The position numbers and the translations under genes are program-made. Shown in pieces: positions 54,502 to 63,085 of a stretch of DNA of 64,000 bases; position 1 is the first letter of the stretch, and the number at the start of each line of letters is the position of its first letter. This DNA is from Paragemmobacter kunshanensis (GTDB lineage Bacteria; Pseudomonadota; Alphaproteobacteria; Rhodobacterales; Rhodobacteraceae), in contig NZ_JAALFE010000007.1 of the NCBI RefSeq assembly GCF_011059185.1, positions 117,515-181,514 of the forward strand. The letters are read 5' to 3'. The notes beneath the pieces were generated by a model. That model did no database searches. It had not been told where the DNA came from and saw only the letters and a list, made by a program, of their open reading frames with translations.

Positions 54502-55343
54502 GCGTTGCGGATCTCCTGACGCAGCAGATCGGCCGCCTCGCCCTTCAGCGTGGGCGCGGCATAAAGGCAGATGGTCTGTGATCCCAGGTCCGGCAGCGCC
54601 CCCTTGCTGTCGATCACGAAAAGCCCCTGCGGCATGGCATTGGTCAGCCGCGCCGTCACCGCCAGATCCGCCGCCACCGTGGCCTCGATCGCCTGCTCGC
54701 TTTCGCCATCCACGGCCATTTCCCAGTCGATCCCCGCGCCATCCAGCGCCGCCACGGCGCGGCGGCGGAAGATGCAGGTATCCTTGAAGCCCATCCGCAG
54801 GGGCCGCTTCTGCCAGACCTGCCCCTCCTCGGCCCCCACCCAGACCAGCGGCCGCGAGGCAAGCTCCTCCGCCCCAGCACCCGGCTCCTCTTCCGTGGTC
54901 AGGATCAGATCGAGTTCGCCGCGCTGAAACGCATCCTTCAGCAGGACGGTGAAGGAAGAGACCAGATTGATCCGCACCCGCGGAAACTGCGCCGACAACC
55001 GCTTCAGGATGCCGGGAATCGCCGGATAGACGATGTCATGCGGCACGCCCAGCCGGATCTCGCCCTCGAAACTCGATGAGGTCAGCCGCGCCAGCGCCTC
55101 ATCGTTCAGCGCCAGCATCCGCCGCGCAAAGCCCAGCAGCTGCTCCCCCTCCGGCGTCAGCGTCAGCTTGCGCGCCGCCCGCGCGAACAGGCCCAGGTTC
55201 AGCGCCTCCTCCAGCCGCTTCAACTGCATCGACACCGCCGATTGCGTCAGGTTCAGAAGGCCCGCCGCCCGCGTCACCCCGCCCGCATCGACCACCGCCA
55301 CGAAAGACCGCAGCGCCACCAGATCCAGCACCCGCGCCATCAT
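54489..55343 (-). CDS. LysR-family transcriptional regulator
   Basis: 284-residue regulator with N-terminal HTH (residues ~4-62; ALRSFVAVVDAGGVTRAAGL, LTQSAVSMQLKRLEEALNL) and a LysR substrate-binding domain (about 90-280; IRLGVPHDIVYPAIPGIL). Start at ATG 55343 or 55340; AGGAG lies at a suitable distance from both. It is divergent from a DUF1127 gene 107 bp away, its most likely target, and 3'-overlaps the quinone oxidoreductase. Confidence 0.92.
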   Translation of the reverse strand: MMARVLDLVALRSFVAVVDAGGVTRAAGLLNLTQSAVSMQLKRLEEALNLGLFARAARKLTLTPEGEQLLGFARRMLALNDEALARLTSSSFEGEIRLGVPHDIVYPAIPGILKRLSAQFPRVRINLVSSFTVLLKDAFQRGELDLILTTEEEPGAGAEELASRPLVWVGAEEGQVWQKRPLRMGFKDTCIFRRRAVAALDGAGIDWEMAVDGESEQAIEATVAADLAVTARLTNAMPQGLFVIDSKGALPDLGSQTICLYAAPTLKGEAADLLRQEIRNAYCC

Positions 55344-55450
55344 CACATCTCCTGATGTCAGCCCAAACAATCATTCATTTTTCAAATGTCACATTCTGCG
55401 TCATGTTTCAAGCATCCTGATGACAGAACGACATGTCATCACCATTCAGC

Positions 55451-55684
55451 ATGAAAGACACTGCCATGTTCCGCCCCATCGCCTCGCCCGCCCCGTCCCG
55501 CCGGCTTCCCCTCCTGCGTCACCTTCCGGCCCGGCTTCTGGCGAGCCTCGGCCTCCGCCGCCAGCGGCTCGCGCTCGCCCGGCTGGATGACCGACTCCTC
55601 GCCGATATCGGCCTCACGCCCGATGCCGCGCGGATCGAATCCGAACGCCCCGTCTGGGATGCGCCGGCGCATTGGCGGGGCTGA
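55451..55684 (+). CDS. DUF1127-containing small protein
   Basis: 77 codons from the ATG at 55451 (alternatives at 55433 and 55466; none has a strong Shine-Dalgarno). The basic N-terminal half is followed by a DUF1127 motif: LALARLDDRLLADIGLTPDA. It is the second DUF1127 protein of the window. Unlike the CcaF1-like gene, it has no CCUCC hairpins downstream. Some DUF1127 proteins act in RNA turnover or phosphate/stress metabolism; the function here is unknown. Confidence 0.78.
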   Translation: MKDTAMFRPIASPAPSRRLPLLRHLPARLLASLGLRRQRLALARLDDRLLADIGLTPDAARIESERPVWDAPAHWRG

Positions 55685-55872
55685 CGGCCCCGCCCGGCAA
55701 CCCTGCACATCCGCCCCCCTCCGGCCCTGCGCGACAGCCGAAAAAAGACACATTTCCCATGCAGCCTTTCCGCAAGGAACGTCTTGAAATCATGCGCGCC
55801 CGTCCCGATATTGGCCTCATCCGGCCTGTGGGGCGCCAACCCGCAGCCGCCCTACAACATCGGAGGCTTCTC

Positions 55873-56613
55873 ATGGCTGACTATCAGACGATCCGTTCGG
55901 TCGGCGCAGGCGCCCAGACCGCCCAGATCGACGCCGGGCTTCGCGCCCATATGAACAAGGTCTACGGTCTCATGTCCGTGGGCATGCTGCTGACCGGCGG
56001 CGTTGCCTGGGCCGTGGGCACGTCCGACGCGCTGCTGTCCATCTTCCGCGATCCCGTCACGCTCTCGCCGAACATCCTCGGCTGGGTGGTGATGTTCGCG
56101 CCGCTTCTGATGGTCTTCGCCTTCGGCGCGGCGATCAACCGCCTGTCGCAGGCCGGGGCGCAGCTGTTCTTCTACGCCTTCGCCGCCGTCATGGGCCTGT
56201 CGCTGGCCTGGATCTTCAAGGCCTTCACCGGCGTCTCCATCGCGCAGACCTTCCTCGTCACCGCCATCTCCTTCGCGGGCCTGTCGCTCTATGGCTACAC
56301 CACGAAGAAAGACCTGTCGGGAATGGGCACCTTCCTGATGATGGGCCTGATCGGCCTGATCGTCGCCTCGATCGTGAACCTGTTCCTCGGCTCGGGCGCG
56401 CTTGCCTTCGCGATCTCGGTGATCGGCCTGCTGATCTTCGCGGGCCTCACCGCCTTCGATACGCAGAACATCAAGAACACCTATATCCAGCACGCCGCGC
56501 ATGGCGATCAGGAATGGCTCGGCAAGTCCGCGATCATGGGTGCGCTGAACCTCTACATGAACTTCATCAACATGTTCATGTTCCTGCTGCAATTCCTCGG
56601 CAACCGCGAATAA
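55873..56613 (+). CDS. Bax inhibitor-1/YccA-family membrane protein
   Basis: 246-residue protein with seven hydrophobic segments, typical of UPF0005/BI-1 (for example GLMSVGMLLTGGVAWAVGTS, then VVMFAPLLMVFAFG, YAFAAVMGLSLAWIF, LLIFAGLTAFDTQNIKN, and the C-terminal MGALNLYMNFINMFMFLLQF). The AFDTQ-type acidic motif supports a pH-sensitive Ca2+ leak fold. Start ATG 55873 with CGGAGG upstream. A longer frame from 55672 gives a non-conserved extension. Confidence 0.92.
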   Translation: MADYQTIRSVGAGAQTAQIDAGLRAHMNKVYGLMSVGMLLTGGVAWAVGTSDALLSIFRDPVTLSPNILGWVVMFAPLLMVFAFGAAINRLSQAGAQLFFYAFAAVMGLSLAWIFKAFTGVSIAQTFLVTAISFAGLSLYGYTTKKDLSGMGTFLMMGLIGLIVASIVNLFLGSGALAFAISVIGLLIFAGLTAFDTQNIKNTYIQHAAHGDQEWLGKSAIMGALNLYMNFINMFMFLLQFLGNRE

Positions 56614-56639
56614 GCCGCGCGCCGCAGGGGCAAGGGGAT

Positions 56640-56663
56640 AGGGCCGGTCGCAAGACCGGCCCT
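56640..56663. terminator. GNRA-capped hairpin between convergent genes
   Basis: AGGGCCGGTC (56640-56649) pairs perfectly with GACCGGCCCT (56654-56663) around a GCAA tetraloop, followed by TTCTTC. It serves the Bax-inhibitor gene and possibly the opposing GNAT gene. Confidence 0.75.
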
Positions 56664-56693
56664 TCTTCATTCCGCCCCGCCGGGACGTGGCAA

Positions 56694-57233
56694 TCAGGGC
56701 GCGATCTGCCGCATCACCCGCACCGCCGGAAAGACGATGCCGGGCGCCAGCCCGATTTCCACCTCATGCAGCACGCGAAATCCCAGCGACTGGTAGAAGG
56801 GCACCGCCGTCCGCGTCGACAGGCAATCCAGCCAGCGGATGCCATGGCGCAGCGCATCGACAAAGACCTCGCCCATCACCGCCCGCCCGATCCCCGCGCG
56901 CAGCCTGTCCGGGTCTACCGCCACATGGCGGACATGGCCGATCTCGGCCCCCGGCGCATCCACCGCCCCCTCGCCCGCCGAGGCTTCGCCCTGCGGCCGC
57001 GCCCCGCTCCACCCGCCCGCGCCGATCAGATGCCCCGCCTCGTCCTCGGCCACGAAATAGCGCCCCGATTGCAGCAGGTCCGGCTTGGCCCGGGCGATGA
57101 TCGGCAGACAGAGGACCAGGGTCGAAGGCGGGTAATCCGCCTTCAGCAGGCGCGGATAGCTGCGCTGCAACAGCCGGTCCACCCCCGCAAGGTCGGACAG
57201 CCGCGCGCGCCTGAGGGTGATGGTGTGATCCAT
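56694..57233 (-). CDS. GNAT-family N-acetyltransferase
   Basis: 179-residue acetyltransferase. The acetyl-CoA motif A is seen in IGHVRHVAVDPDRLRAGIGR (about residues 97-116), and PFYQSLGFRVLHEVEIGL provides the C-terminal motif B. Substrate unknown. Start ATG 57233; a GTG at 57242 is also possible. It lies between convergent Bax-inhibitor and same-strand rpmG, with a terminator before it. Confidence 0.85.
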   Translation of the reverse strand: MDHTITLRRARLSDLAGVDRLLQRSYPRLLKADYPPSTLVLCLPIIARAKPDLLQSGRYFVAEDEAGHLIGAGGWSGARPQGEASAGEGAVDAPGAEIGHVRHVAVDPDRLRAGIGRAVMGEVFVDALRHGIRWLDCLSTRTAVPFYQSLGFRVLHEVEIGLAPGIVFPAVRVMRQIAP

Positions 57234-57312
57234 CCGCGGCACCTAGCGCGCCAGCCCGCCAAGACAAGGCCCGAGGATCAAGGGCCACAGGCCCGACGCC
57301 CGCCCGAAACGC

Positions 57313-57336
57313 AAAAGGCCGCCCCGAAGGACGGCC
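57313..57336 (-). terminator. Intrinsic terminator of rpmG
   Basis: On the minus strand GGCCGTCC-TTCG-GGGCGGCC (57336-57317) forms a stem with one G-U pair and a UUCG tetraloop, then TTTT (57316-57313). It is a textbook intrinsic terminator. Confidence 0.85.
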
Positions 57337-57361
57337 CCGCAAGAACCATGTCAGGCCGATC

Positions 57362-57529
57362 TTACTTGATCTTGCCTTCCTTGTATTCCACATGCTCGCG
57401 CTTGACGGGGTCATACTTCTTCACGACCATCTTCTCGGTCATGGTGCGTGCATTCTTCTTGGTCACGTAGAAATGCCCGGTCCCCGCCGTCGAGTTCAGA
57501 CGGATCTTGATCGTCGTCGGCTTCGCCAT
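57362..57529 (-). CDS. rpmG: 50S ribosomal protein L33
   Basis: 55-residue basic ribosomal protein, normal length: [20 protein letters not shown], then [20 protein letters not shown]. No zinc-binding cysteines, so it is the cysteine-free form. The start at 57529 fits the universal MAK N-terminus; a longer frame from 57637 is spurious. It is monocistronic. Confidence 0.97.
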   Translation of the reverse strand: MAKPTTIKIRLNSTAGTGHFYVTKKNARTMTEKMVVKKYDPVKREHVEYKEGKIK

Positions 57530-57728
57530 AGTCGTCTCTCCTGCATCGGGGAAACGCATGGCCCCCGCGAAATCTCTTGAAGCCCGCCTTTTACTTGCGC
57601 TTGTGGCAGAGTCAACAGCCAAACCACCCGTCGCCAATCAAATCGCACGCGCTGCGCGCGCAAGTCTTTCAGGTCGCCTGCGCGGCCTTCGCCGCTTGGC
57701 TCCGCCGGGGGTTCCCCCCGGACCCCCA

Positions 57729-57779
57729 GGGTATTTCAGCCAAGATGAAGCAGGGGTCTTCACCTTGGCATAAATACCC
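57729..57779. repeat. Two head-to-head extragenic elements (copies 4 and 5)
   Basis: GGGTATTTCAGCCAAG-ATGAAG (57729-57750) and the inverted partner CTTCACCTTGGCATAAAT-ACCC (57758-57779) face each other across 7 bp. They lie in the 314-bp gap between rpmG and rnpB, surrounded by GGGGGTT/CCCCCCGGACCCCC and GGGGCGCAGCCCC hairpins. No gene is apparent in 57530-57843. Confidence 0.7.
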
Positions 57780-57843
57780 GCGGGGGTGAGGGGCGCAGCC
57801 CCGAGGGGGCAAGGCCCCCTTTGCCACGCCAGCCAGAAAGAAA

Positions 57844-58250
57844 CGCGCGGATGGCCTGTAAGCCGGATTCTGTCCCGGGGATTTCTCCCCTTGGATGACC
57901 ATTCCTCTGCCGCACGCGTTGCCGCGGCGGTCAAGCTGCCAACCCGGGCCTCTGGGCTGAAGCGTCCCTGCGGAGGTCTCCGACCGCCCGAAGGCATGGG
58001 CCGGACCTTTCCGCGCGAGGCCCCTATTCGGCATTGCTCCGGGTGGGGCTTGCCGTGCCGTCCCGGTTGCCCGGTCCGCGGTGGGCTCTTACCCCACCGT
58101 TTCACCATCACCCGGGCGAACCCGGGCAGACTCTTCTCTGTGGCGCTTTCCCTGGGGTCGCCCCCGCCGGGCGTTACCCGGCACCCTTGCTTCATGGAGT
58201 CCGGACTTTCCTCGAGGCTCGCACCCCGCGGTCATCCGGCCATCCGCGCG
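57844..58250 (-). ncRNA. rnpB: RNase P RNA (type A)
   Basis: Catalytic RNA of RNase P. The ends are defined by helix P1: CGCGCGGATGGCC at the 5' end (58250-58238) pairs perfectly with GGCCATCCGCGCG at the 3' end (57856-57844). The universal core GAGGAAAGTCCGGACTCC follows near the 5' end, and the conserved GACAGAATCCGGCTTACAGG precedes the 3' end. Length about 407 nt, as in alphaproteobacteria. It starts ten bases after the amidase stop, so its promoter lies inside or before the amidase gene. Confidence 0.96.
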
Positions 58251-58259
58251 AGGGGCGGC

Positions 58260-58943
58260 TTACGCCGACCCATCCCCCCCGTCAACCGGGAAGCGCGCGG
58301 CAAGATCCGCCGCAAGGGCCCCGTCCACCGTGTCAAGCGGCCCCGTCGCCCAGGGCCGGAACCGCAGGCGGAAGGCCCGCAGGATCAGATCCTCCGCCAC
58401 GTCCGGGTATCCGAAGCGGCGCGCATTGTCGCGGAACGCGACAGGCCGACCGCCGCTTCGCCCCGCCGCAGCCACGGGCCAGACCGACAGCCCCGCGCAG
58501 GCCAGCCGCCGCCAGTCGAAGCGCGGCCCCGGATCGGACTTGCGCGCAGGCGCCATGTCGGAATGCCCGATCACCCGTTCGGGCGGAATGCCCCAGCGCC
58601 CCATCACATCCGCCAGCAGCCGCTCCAGCGCCGCCATCTGCGCCGCGGCAAAGGGCTCCGCCCCGCCATTGTCCAGCTCGATCCCGACAGAGCGCGAATT
58701 GACATCCGTCACCGCCCCCCAGGCCCCCGCCCCCGCATGCCAGGCGCGCAGCCCTTCATCCACCAGCTGCTCCGCCCTGCCATCCCGCCCGATCAGCCAA
58801 TGCGCCGAAACCTCATGCGCCGGGTCGCAGAGCCGCGCCCGCGCCGCCTCAAGGCTCGCCATGGCGGTGTAATGAATCACGATCAGGTCCGGCGGGGCCC
58901 CGCCCCGCCTTTCCCCGCAATTGGGCGAGGGATAGAGGCTCAC
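58260..58943 (-). CDS. N-acetylmuramoyl-L-alanine amidase (AmpD type)
   Basis: 227-residue amidase_2/PGRP-fold zinc enzyme that removes the peptide from anhydro-muropeptides. Visible motifs: LIVIHYTAMAS (first zinc His), EVSAHWLIGRDGRAEQLVDE, VNSRSVGIELDNG, and VIGHSDMAPARKSDPGPRFD (second His and Asp ligands with the catalytic Lys). No signal peptide, so it acts in the cytosol in cell-wall recycling. It overlaps the upstream lipoprotein gene by ATGA. Confidence 0.92.
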   Translation of the reverse strand: MSLYPSPNCGERRGGAPPDLIVIHYTAMASLEAARARLCDPAHEVSAHWLIGRDGRAEQLVDEGLRAWHAGAGAWGAVTDVNSRSVGIELDNGGAEPFAAAQMAALERLLADVMGRWGIPPERVIGHSDMAPARKSDPGPRFDWRRLACAGLSVWPVAAAGRSGGRPVAFRDNARRFGYPDVAEDLILRAFRLRFRPWATGPLDTVDGALAADLAARFPVDGGDGSA

Positions 58944-59749
58944 TGCAGCCGGAAGGGCCGCGGATCCCAGGCGCAGGCGAAACCGTCGCCATCCGGATCC
59001 AGCCCGCGGCGGTCCCGCTCGGGCCCGCCTGCGGCCAGAAAGGCCTCCTGCGCCAGATCGGGCGAGGCATAGCGCGCACAGGCCGCCTGCGGATCGGTGA
59101 ATCGCAGCGACGACCGGGAATAGACCTGCGTGCCCGGTGCATGGGTGGTGGACAGGGCGAATTGCACGATGTTCGGCCCGCTGGTGGCGCGTTCCGGCAC
59201 GGCGGTGGGTTGGATCACCGTATACTGCGCCTTGTTGCGCGCGATCCGTTCGGCATCGCTCTCGATGGTCTCGCGCTGCGAGACGGCGGCAAAGTCCTGC
59301 TCGTCGGAAATGCCTGCATTGTTGTGGACCATCTCGCCCGATTGCGCCTGAATGGTGCTGGGCGCATTGCCGCGCGGGCGGTTGGGATCGTTCGGATCAA
59401 AGACCGCCACCGCGGTCGAGGGCTGGGCCATCGGCGCAGGAAAGACGACCGGCGCGGTTGCCGAAAGGGGCGCGCCCGTCGCGGGCGCGGCGCCAGAGGC
59501 CCGGTCGATTGCCGCCGCCGCCAGATCGGGTGAAAAGCCCCCTGCCGGGGCCGCGGGCGCCACCGCCGTGCCGAAGGGCGCAACCTGCGTCACCGGCGTC
59601 ACCGGGGCTGCCGCGCGCGGGGCCGCGGCCACCTGTTCGCGCATATAGCTGTTGTAATCCTGAAACCCGACACCCGCGCCGCTATCCGGCACGCTCTGCG
59701 CGCAGGCCGCCAGGCCGGCCGTCAGGGCAAACATCGCAGCTTTACGCAT
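58940..59749 (-). CDS. Lipoprotein with C-terminal Excalibur-like motif
   Basis: 269-residue protein starting MRKAAMFALTAGLAACAQS, a lipoprotein signal (Cys at about 16). A long alanine/proline-rich, low-complexity middle part (about 35-120) is followed by a structured C-terminus ending GLDPDGDGFACAWDPRPF, which has the DPDGDGxxC signature of Excalibur-type calcium-binding motifs. The starts 59749 and 59752 are adjacent. Function unknown; coupling to the amidase suggests a cell-wall context. Confidence 0.7.
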   Translation of the reverse strand: MRKAAMFALTAGLAACAQSVPDSGAGVGFQDYNSYMREQVAAAPRAAAPVTPVTQVAPFGTAVAPAAPAGGFSPDLAAAAIDRASGAAPATGAPLSATAPVVFPAPMAQPSTAVAVFDPNDPNRPRGNAPSTIQAQSGEMVHNNAGISDEQDFAAVSQRETIESDAERIARNKAQYTVIQPTAVPERATSGPNIVQFALSTTHAPGTQVYSRSSLRFTDPQAACARYASPDLAQEAFLAAGGPERDRRGLDPDGDGFACAWDPRPFRLQ

Positions 59750-59781
59750 CATCACGCCTCGGTTCCGTTCGATCCGCGGAA

Positions 59782-61260
59782 TTACCACCATTTTGCAGGC
59801 TTTGCCACAAAGCCTGCCGCCCGTTCCAGCACATAAGCGTGATTCAGCAGATCACCCTCTTCCCAGGGCCGCCCGATCAGTTGCAGCCCAAGCGGCAGCC
59901 CCTGCTTGTCCAGCCCCACGGGAACCGAAATCCCGGGAAGCCCGGCAAGGTTCACCGTCACGGTAAAGACGTCGTTCAGATACATCTCGATGGGATCCGC
60001 CGAGGACATCTCGCCCAGACCGAAGGCCGCGCTCGGCGTGGCGGGCGTCAGGATCGCGTCCACCCCGGCCGCGAAGGCCAGTTCGAAATCCCGCTTGATC
60101 AGCGCCCGCACCTTCCGCGCGCGGTTGTAATAGGCGTCATAGAACCCTGCCGACAGCACATAGGTCCCGATCATCACCCGCCGCTGCACTTCCTTGCCGA
60201 ACCCTTCGGCGCGGGTCTTCTCATACATCTCGGTGATGCCGTCGCCCTGCGCCAGCTTCGCCCGATGCCCATAGCGCACCCCGTCATAGCGGGCGAGGTT
60301 CGAGGACGCCTCCGCCGGCGCAATCACATAATAGGCAGGCAGCGCGTATTTCGTATGGGGCAGCGAGATATCGACGATCTCTGCCCCCGCATCCTTCAGC
60401 ATCGCCGCGCCATCGGCCCAGAGCTTGTCAATCTCCGCAGGCATCCCGTCCATGCGGTATTCGCGCGGCAGGCCGATCTTCTTGCCGCGGATATCCCCGG
60501 TCAGCGCCGCCTCGAAATCCGGCACCGGAAGGTCTGCCGATGTGCTGTCCTTCGGATCATGCCCCGCCATCGCCTGCAGGAAGATCGCCGCATCCCGCAC
60601 CGTCTTCGTCATCGGCCCCGCCTGATCGAGCGATGAGGCAAAGGCCACGATCCCCCAGCGGCTGACGCGCCCATAGGTCGGCTTGATCCCGACGATGCCG
60701 GTGAATGCCGCGGGCTGGCGGATCGACCCGCCGGTATCCGTGCCGGTCGCGGCAAGGCACAGATCGCCCGCCACGGCGGCAGCAGACCCGCCCGACGATC
60801 CGCCGGGGGTCAGCTTGCGCCCGTCGACCTTCCACGGGTTCACCGCATTGCCATAGCAGGATGTCTCGTTGCTGGACCCCATGGCAAACTCGTCCATGTT
60901 CAGCTTGCCCAGCATCACCGCGCCCGCATCGAACAGCTTCGTCGTCACGGTGGATTCGTATTCCGGCTTGAACCCGCCAAGGATGTTCGATGCAGCCTGC
61001 GACGGCACGCCGCGGGTAGCAAACAGATCCTTGATGCCAAGGGGAATGCCGCACATCGACGGCGCGTCGCCCGCGCGGAGACGCGCATCCGCCGCCCGCG
61101 CCTGGTCCAGCGCGATCTCGGGCGTCTTGTGGACAAAGGCCCCCAGCGCATCGCCCGCGTCGATGGCGGTCAGGCAGGCCATGGTCAGGTCCGTGGCCGA
61201 AATCTCACCCTTGCGCAGCGCATCCCGCGCCGCGGCAATCGTCCAGCTGTTCGCGCTCAT
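59782..61260 (-). CDS. gatA: Asp/Glu-tRNA amidotransferase subunit A
   Basis: 492-residue amidase-signature subunit of GatCAB, which converts Glu-tRNA(Gln) (and Asp-tRNA(Asn)) to the cognate amide. The Ser-cisSer-Lys triad is evident: [14 protein letters not shown] (Lys, about residue 76), [16 protein letters not shown] (cis-Ser) and [14 protein letters not shown] (Ser nucleophile). It overlaps gatC by ATGA. gatB is not in the window. Confidence 0.97.
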   Translation of the reverse strand: MSANSWTIAAARDALRKGEISATDLTMACLTAIDAGDALGAFVHKTPEIALDQARAADARLRAGDAPSMCGIPLGIKDLFATRGVPSQAASNILGGFKPEYESTVTTKLFDAGAVMLGKLNMDEFAMGSSNETSCYGNAVNPWKVDGRKLTPGGSSGGSAAAVAGDLCLAATGTDTGGSIRQPAAFTGIVGIKPTYGRVSRWGIVAFASSLDQAGPMTKTVRDAAIFLQAMAGHDPKDSTSADLPVPDFEAALTGDIRGKKIGLPREYRMDGMPAEIDKLWADGAAMLKDAGAEIVDISLPHTKYALPAYYVIAPAEASSNLARYDGVRYGHRAKLAQGDGITEMYEKTRAEGFGKEVQRRVMIGTYVLSAGFYDAYYNRARKVRALIKRDFELAFAAGVDAILTPATPSAAFGLGEMSSADPIEMYLNDVFTVTVNLAGLPGISVPVGLDKQGLPLGLQLIGRPWEEGDLLNHAYVLERAAGFVAKPAKWW

Positions 61261-61544
61261 TCCACCACCTTCGGCACGGCAAAGAACCCCTCGCGCGCAT
61301 CCGGCGCGTTCTTCAGGATCTGGCTCTGGATATTCCCGTCCGTCACCTCGTCCTTGCGCCGCTTCAGGCGCATGGGCGTGACCGATGTCATCGGCTCCAC
61401 CCCTGTCACATCCACCTCATTGAGCTGCTCCATGAAGGTCAGGATGCCGGACAATTCCCCGGCCAGCGCCGGCAGATCGGCCTCTTCCACCCGGATCCGG
61501 GCCAGCTTTGCCACGCGGCGGGCGGTGTCGATGTCGATGGACAT
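61257..61544 (-). CDS. gatC: Asp/Glu-tRNA amidotransferase subunit C
   Basis: 95-residue Gat[18 protein letters not shown], then [20 protein letters not shown], and the C-terminal [12 protein letters not shown]. It wraps around GatA and GatB to stabilise the complex. First gene of gatC-gatA, start at ATG 61544; a longer frame from 61670 is not conserved. Confidence 0.96.
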   Translation of the reverse strand: MSIDIDTARRVAKLARIRVEEADLPALAGELSGILTFMEQLNEVDVTGVEPMTSVTPMRLKRRKDEVTDGNIQSQILKNAPDAREGFFAVPKVVE

Positions 61545-61765
61545 GGGTCTTTCCCCTGTTCTGATCCCCGCCCGTTTAGCCCCCCGCCCCCATTCCCGCA
61601 AGGGCATCAAGGCCCCCCGCCCGCGCATCCACGCCAGAGGATCCGAACCGGACAACCCCCACCCCCGCACAGTCCCTGCGCCAAAGGTGGCATTCCCTTT
61701 CCCGCATCCGCCGCTAGCTTCGACGCAGGATCAGCACCTGACGACACAAGACCAAGGAGACCCGC

Positions 61766-62458
61766 ATGCAGATAACCTGGCTCGGCCATTCCGGCTTCCG
61801 CATCGAGATCGAGGGGGCCACCCTCCTGATCGACCCCTGGCTTACCGGCAACCCCATGTTCCCGGCCGATCGCCGGGACGAGGCGATCCGGGGCGCGACC
61901 CATGTCCTGCTGACCCACGGCCATGGCGACCACTCTGCCGACGCCACTTCCATCTGCAAGGAACTGGGCATCCCGCTGGTGGGGATCTACGACCTCGTCT
62001 CCTATCTCGAAAGCCGCGACGGCGTCGCCGCCATCGGCTTCAACAAGGGCGGCACCGTCGATCTGGCCGGGGCACGCGTGACGATGGTCAATGCCGTCCA
62101 TTCCTCCACCCTCCCGGGCGAGGCCGGCCCCGTGGCGGCGGGGTCCGAGGCGGGCTTCATGATTGCGGGCGAGGGGCACACGATCTATGTCTCGGGCGAT
62201 ACCGACATCATGGCCGACATGCAGTGGATGGGCGAATATCACGCCCCCACCATCGGCATCCTTGCCGCGGGCGGCCATTACACGATGGACATGAAACGCG
62301 CCGCCTGGGCCGCGCGGCGCTATTTCAACTTCCGCGCCGTGATCCCCTGCCACTACCGCACCTTCGGCGCGCTGGAACAGGACGCGACCGAGATGGTCGT
62401 GGCCCTTCCCGGCGTGCAGGTGATCGAACCGCAGGTCCTCGACCCCATCAGCTTCTGA
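61766..62458 (+). CDS. Metal-dependent hydrolase, UPF0173/MBL fold
   Basis: 230-residue metallo-beta-lactamase-fold hydrolase: MQITWLGHSGFRIEIEGATL, the metal motif LLTHGHGDHSADA (about residues 50-62), MVNAVHSS, a YVSGDTDIM metal-bridging Asp and VIPCHYRTFG. These proteins form the UPF0173 group; the substrate is unknown. Divergent from gatC by 221 bp. Confidence 0.9.
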   Translation: MQITWLGHSGFRIEIEGATLLIDPWLTGNPMFPADRRDEAIRGATHVLLTHGHGDHSADATSICKELGIPLVGIYDLVSYLESRDGVAAIGFNKGGTVDLAGARVTMVNAVHSSTLPGEAGPVAAGSEAGFMIAGEGHTIYVSGDTDIMADMQWMGEYHAPTIGILAAGGHYTMDMKRAAWAARRYFNFRAVIPCHYRTFGALEQDATEMVVALPGVQVIEPQVLDPISF

Positions 62459-62465
62459 GGACAGG

Positions 62466-62489
62466 GCGGGGGGACATCCGTCCCCCCGC
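62466..62489. terminator. G/C-rich hairpin between convergent genes
   Basis: GCGGGGGGAC (62466-62475) pairs perfectly with GTCCCCCCGC (62480-62489) around ATCC. It ends the UPF0173 hydrolase gene and the opposing tadA, and matches the gabT hairpin at 6113 in loop and flank. Confidence 0.7.
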
Positions 62490-62498
62490 ACCCCCCTT

Positions 62499-62948
62499 TC
62501 ACCGCTTCGCGGCGAAGAACCCCTTCAGCAAGCCTTCCGCCTCTGCCGCCCCGATCCCGTCATAGACCTCGGGCACATGATGGCATTGCGGATGGGCAAA
62601 GACCCGCGCCCCCACCGCCACGCCGCCGCTCTTGGGATCCGCCGCCCCGTAATACAGCCGCCCGATCCGCGCGGCCGAGATCGCCGCCGCGCACATCGGG
62701 CAGGGCTCCAGCGTCACGTAGAGATCATGGCCCCCCAGCCGCTCCGACCCGGCCGCGGCACAGGCCGCGCGGATCGCCAGCACTTCCGCATGGGCCGTGG
62801 GGTCGCACAATTCCCGCGTCCGGTTCCCCGCCCGCGCCACCACGAGGCCCGCAGGCGACACCACCACCGCGCCCACGGGAACCTCGCCCCGCGCGCCCGC
62901 CGCCCGCGCCTCCTCCAGCGCAATCTCCATGAAAGACCGGAACACCAT
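62499..62948 (-). CDS. tadA: tRNA-specific adenosine deaminase TadA
   Basis: 149-residue deaminase that makes inosine-34 in tRNA-Arg(ACG). Zinc/catalytic motifs: PTAHAEVLAIR (His-Ala-Glu, about residue 52) and LEPCPMCAAAI (PCxxC, about 82). MEIALEEARAAGARGEVPVG at the N-terminus is typical. Start ATG 62948; ATG 62930 is an alternative. Not to be confused with the Tad pilus genes. Confidence 0.95.
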   Translation of the reverse strand: MVFRSFMEIALEEARAAGARGEVPVGAVVVSPAGLVVARAGNRTRELCDPTAHAEVLAIRAACAAAGSERLGGHDLYVTLEPCPMCAAAISAARIGRLYYGAADPKSGGVAVGARVFAHPQCHHVPEVYDGIGAAEAEGLLKGFFAAKR

Positions 62949-62990
62949 GCCCCTTCCTGCCCCGTCCCGATCAAACGCGCAACATTGCCC

Positions 62991-63012
62991 CTTCATCTGT
63001 TCTTAAATATCC
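62991..63012. repeat. Extragenic element (copy 6)
   Basis: CTTCATCTGTTCTTAAAT followed by ATCC (62991-63012) is a diverged copy of the 22-bp element. CCGGGGGT repeats and an ACCCCCGGGGGTT hairpin follow (63013-63050). Unlike most other copies it lies between divergent genes (tadA and rluB). Confidence 0.55.
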
Positions 63013-63085
63013 TCCGGGGGTCCGGGGGTGGAAAACCCCCGGGGGTTCAGCTAGGCACCACGCTTGGCCCTTGAAGGACAACCCC

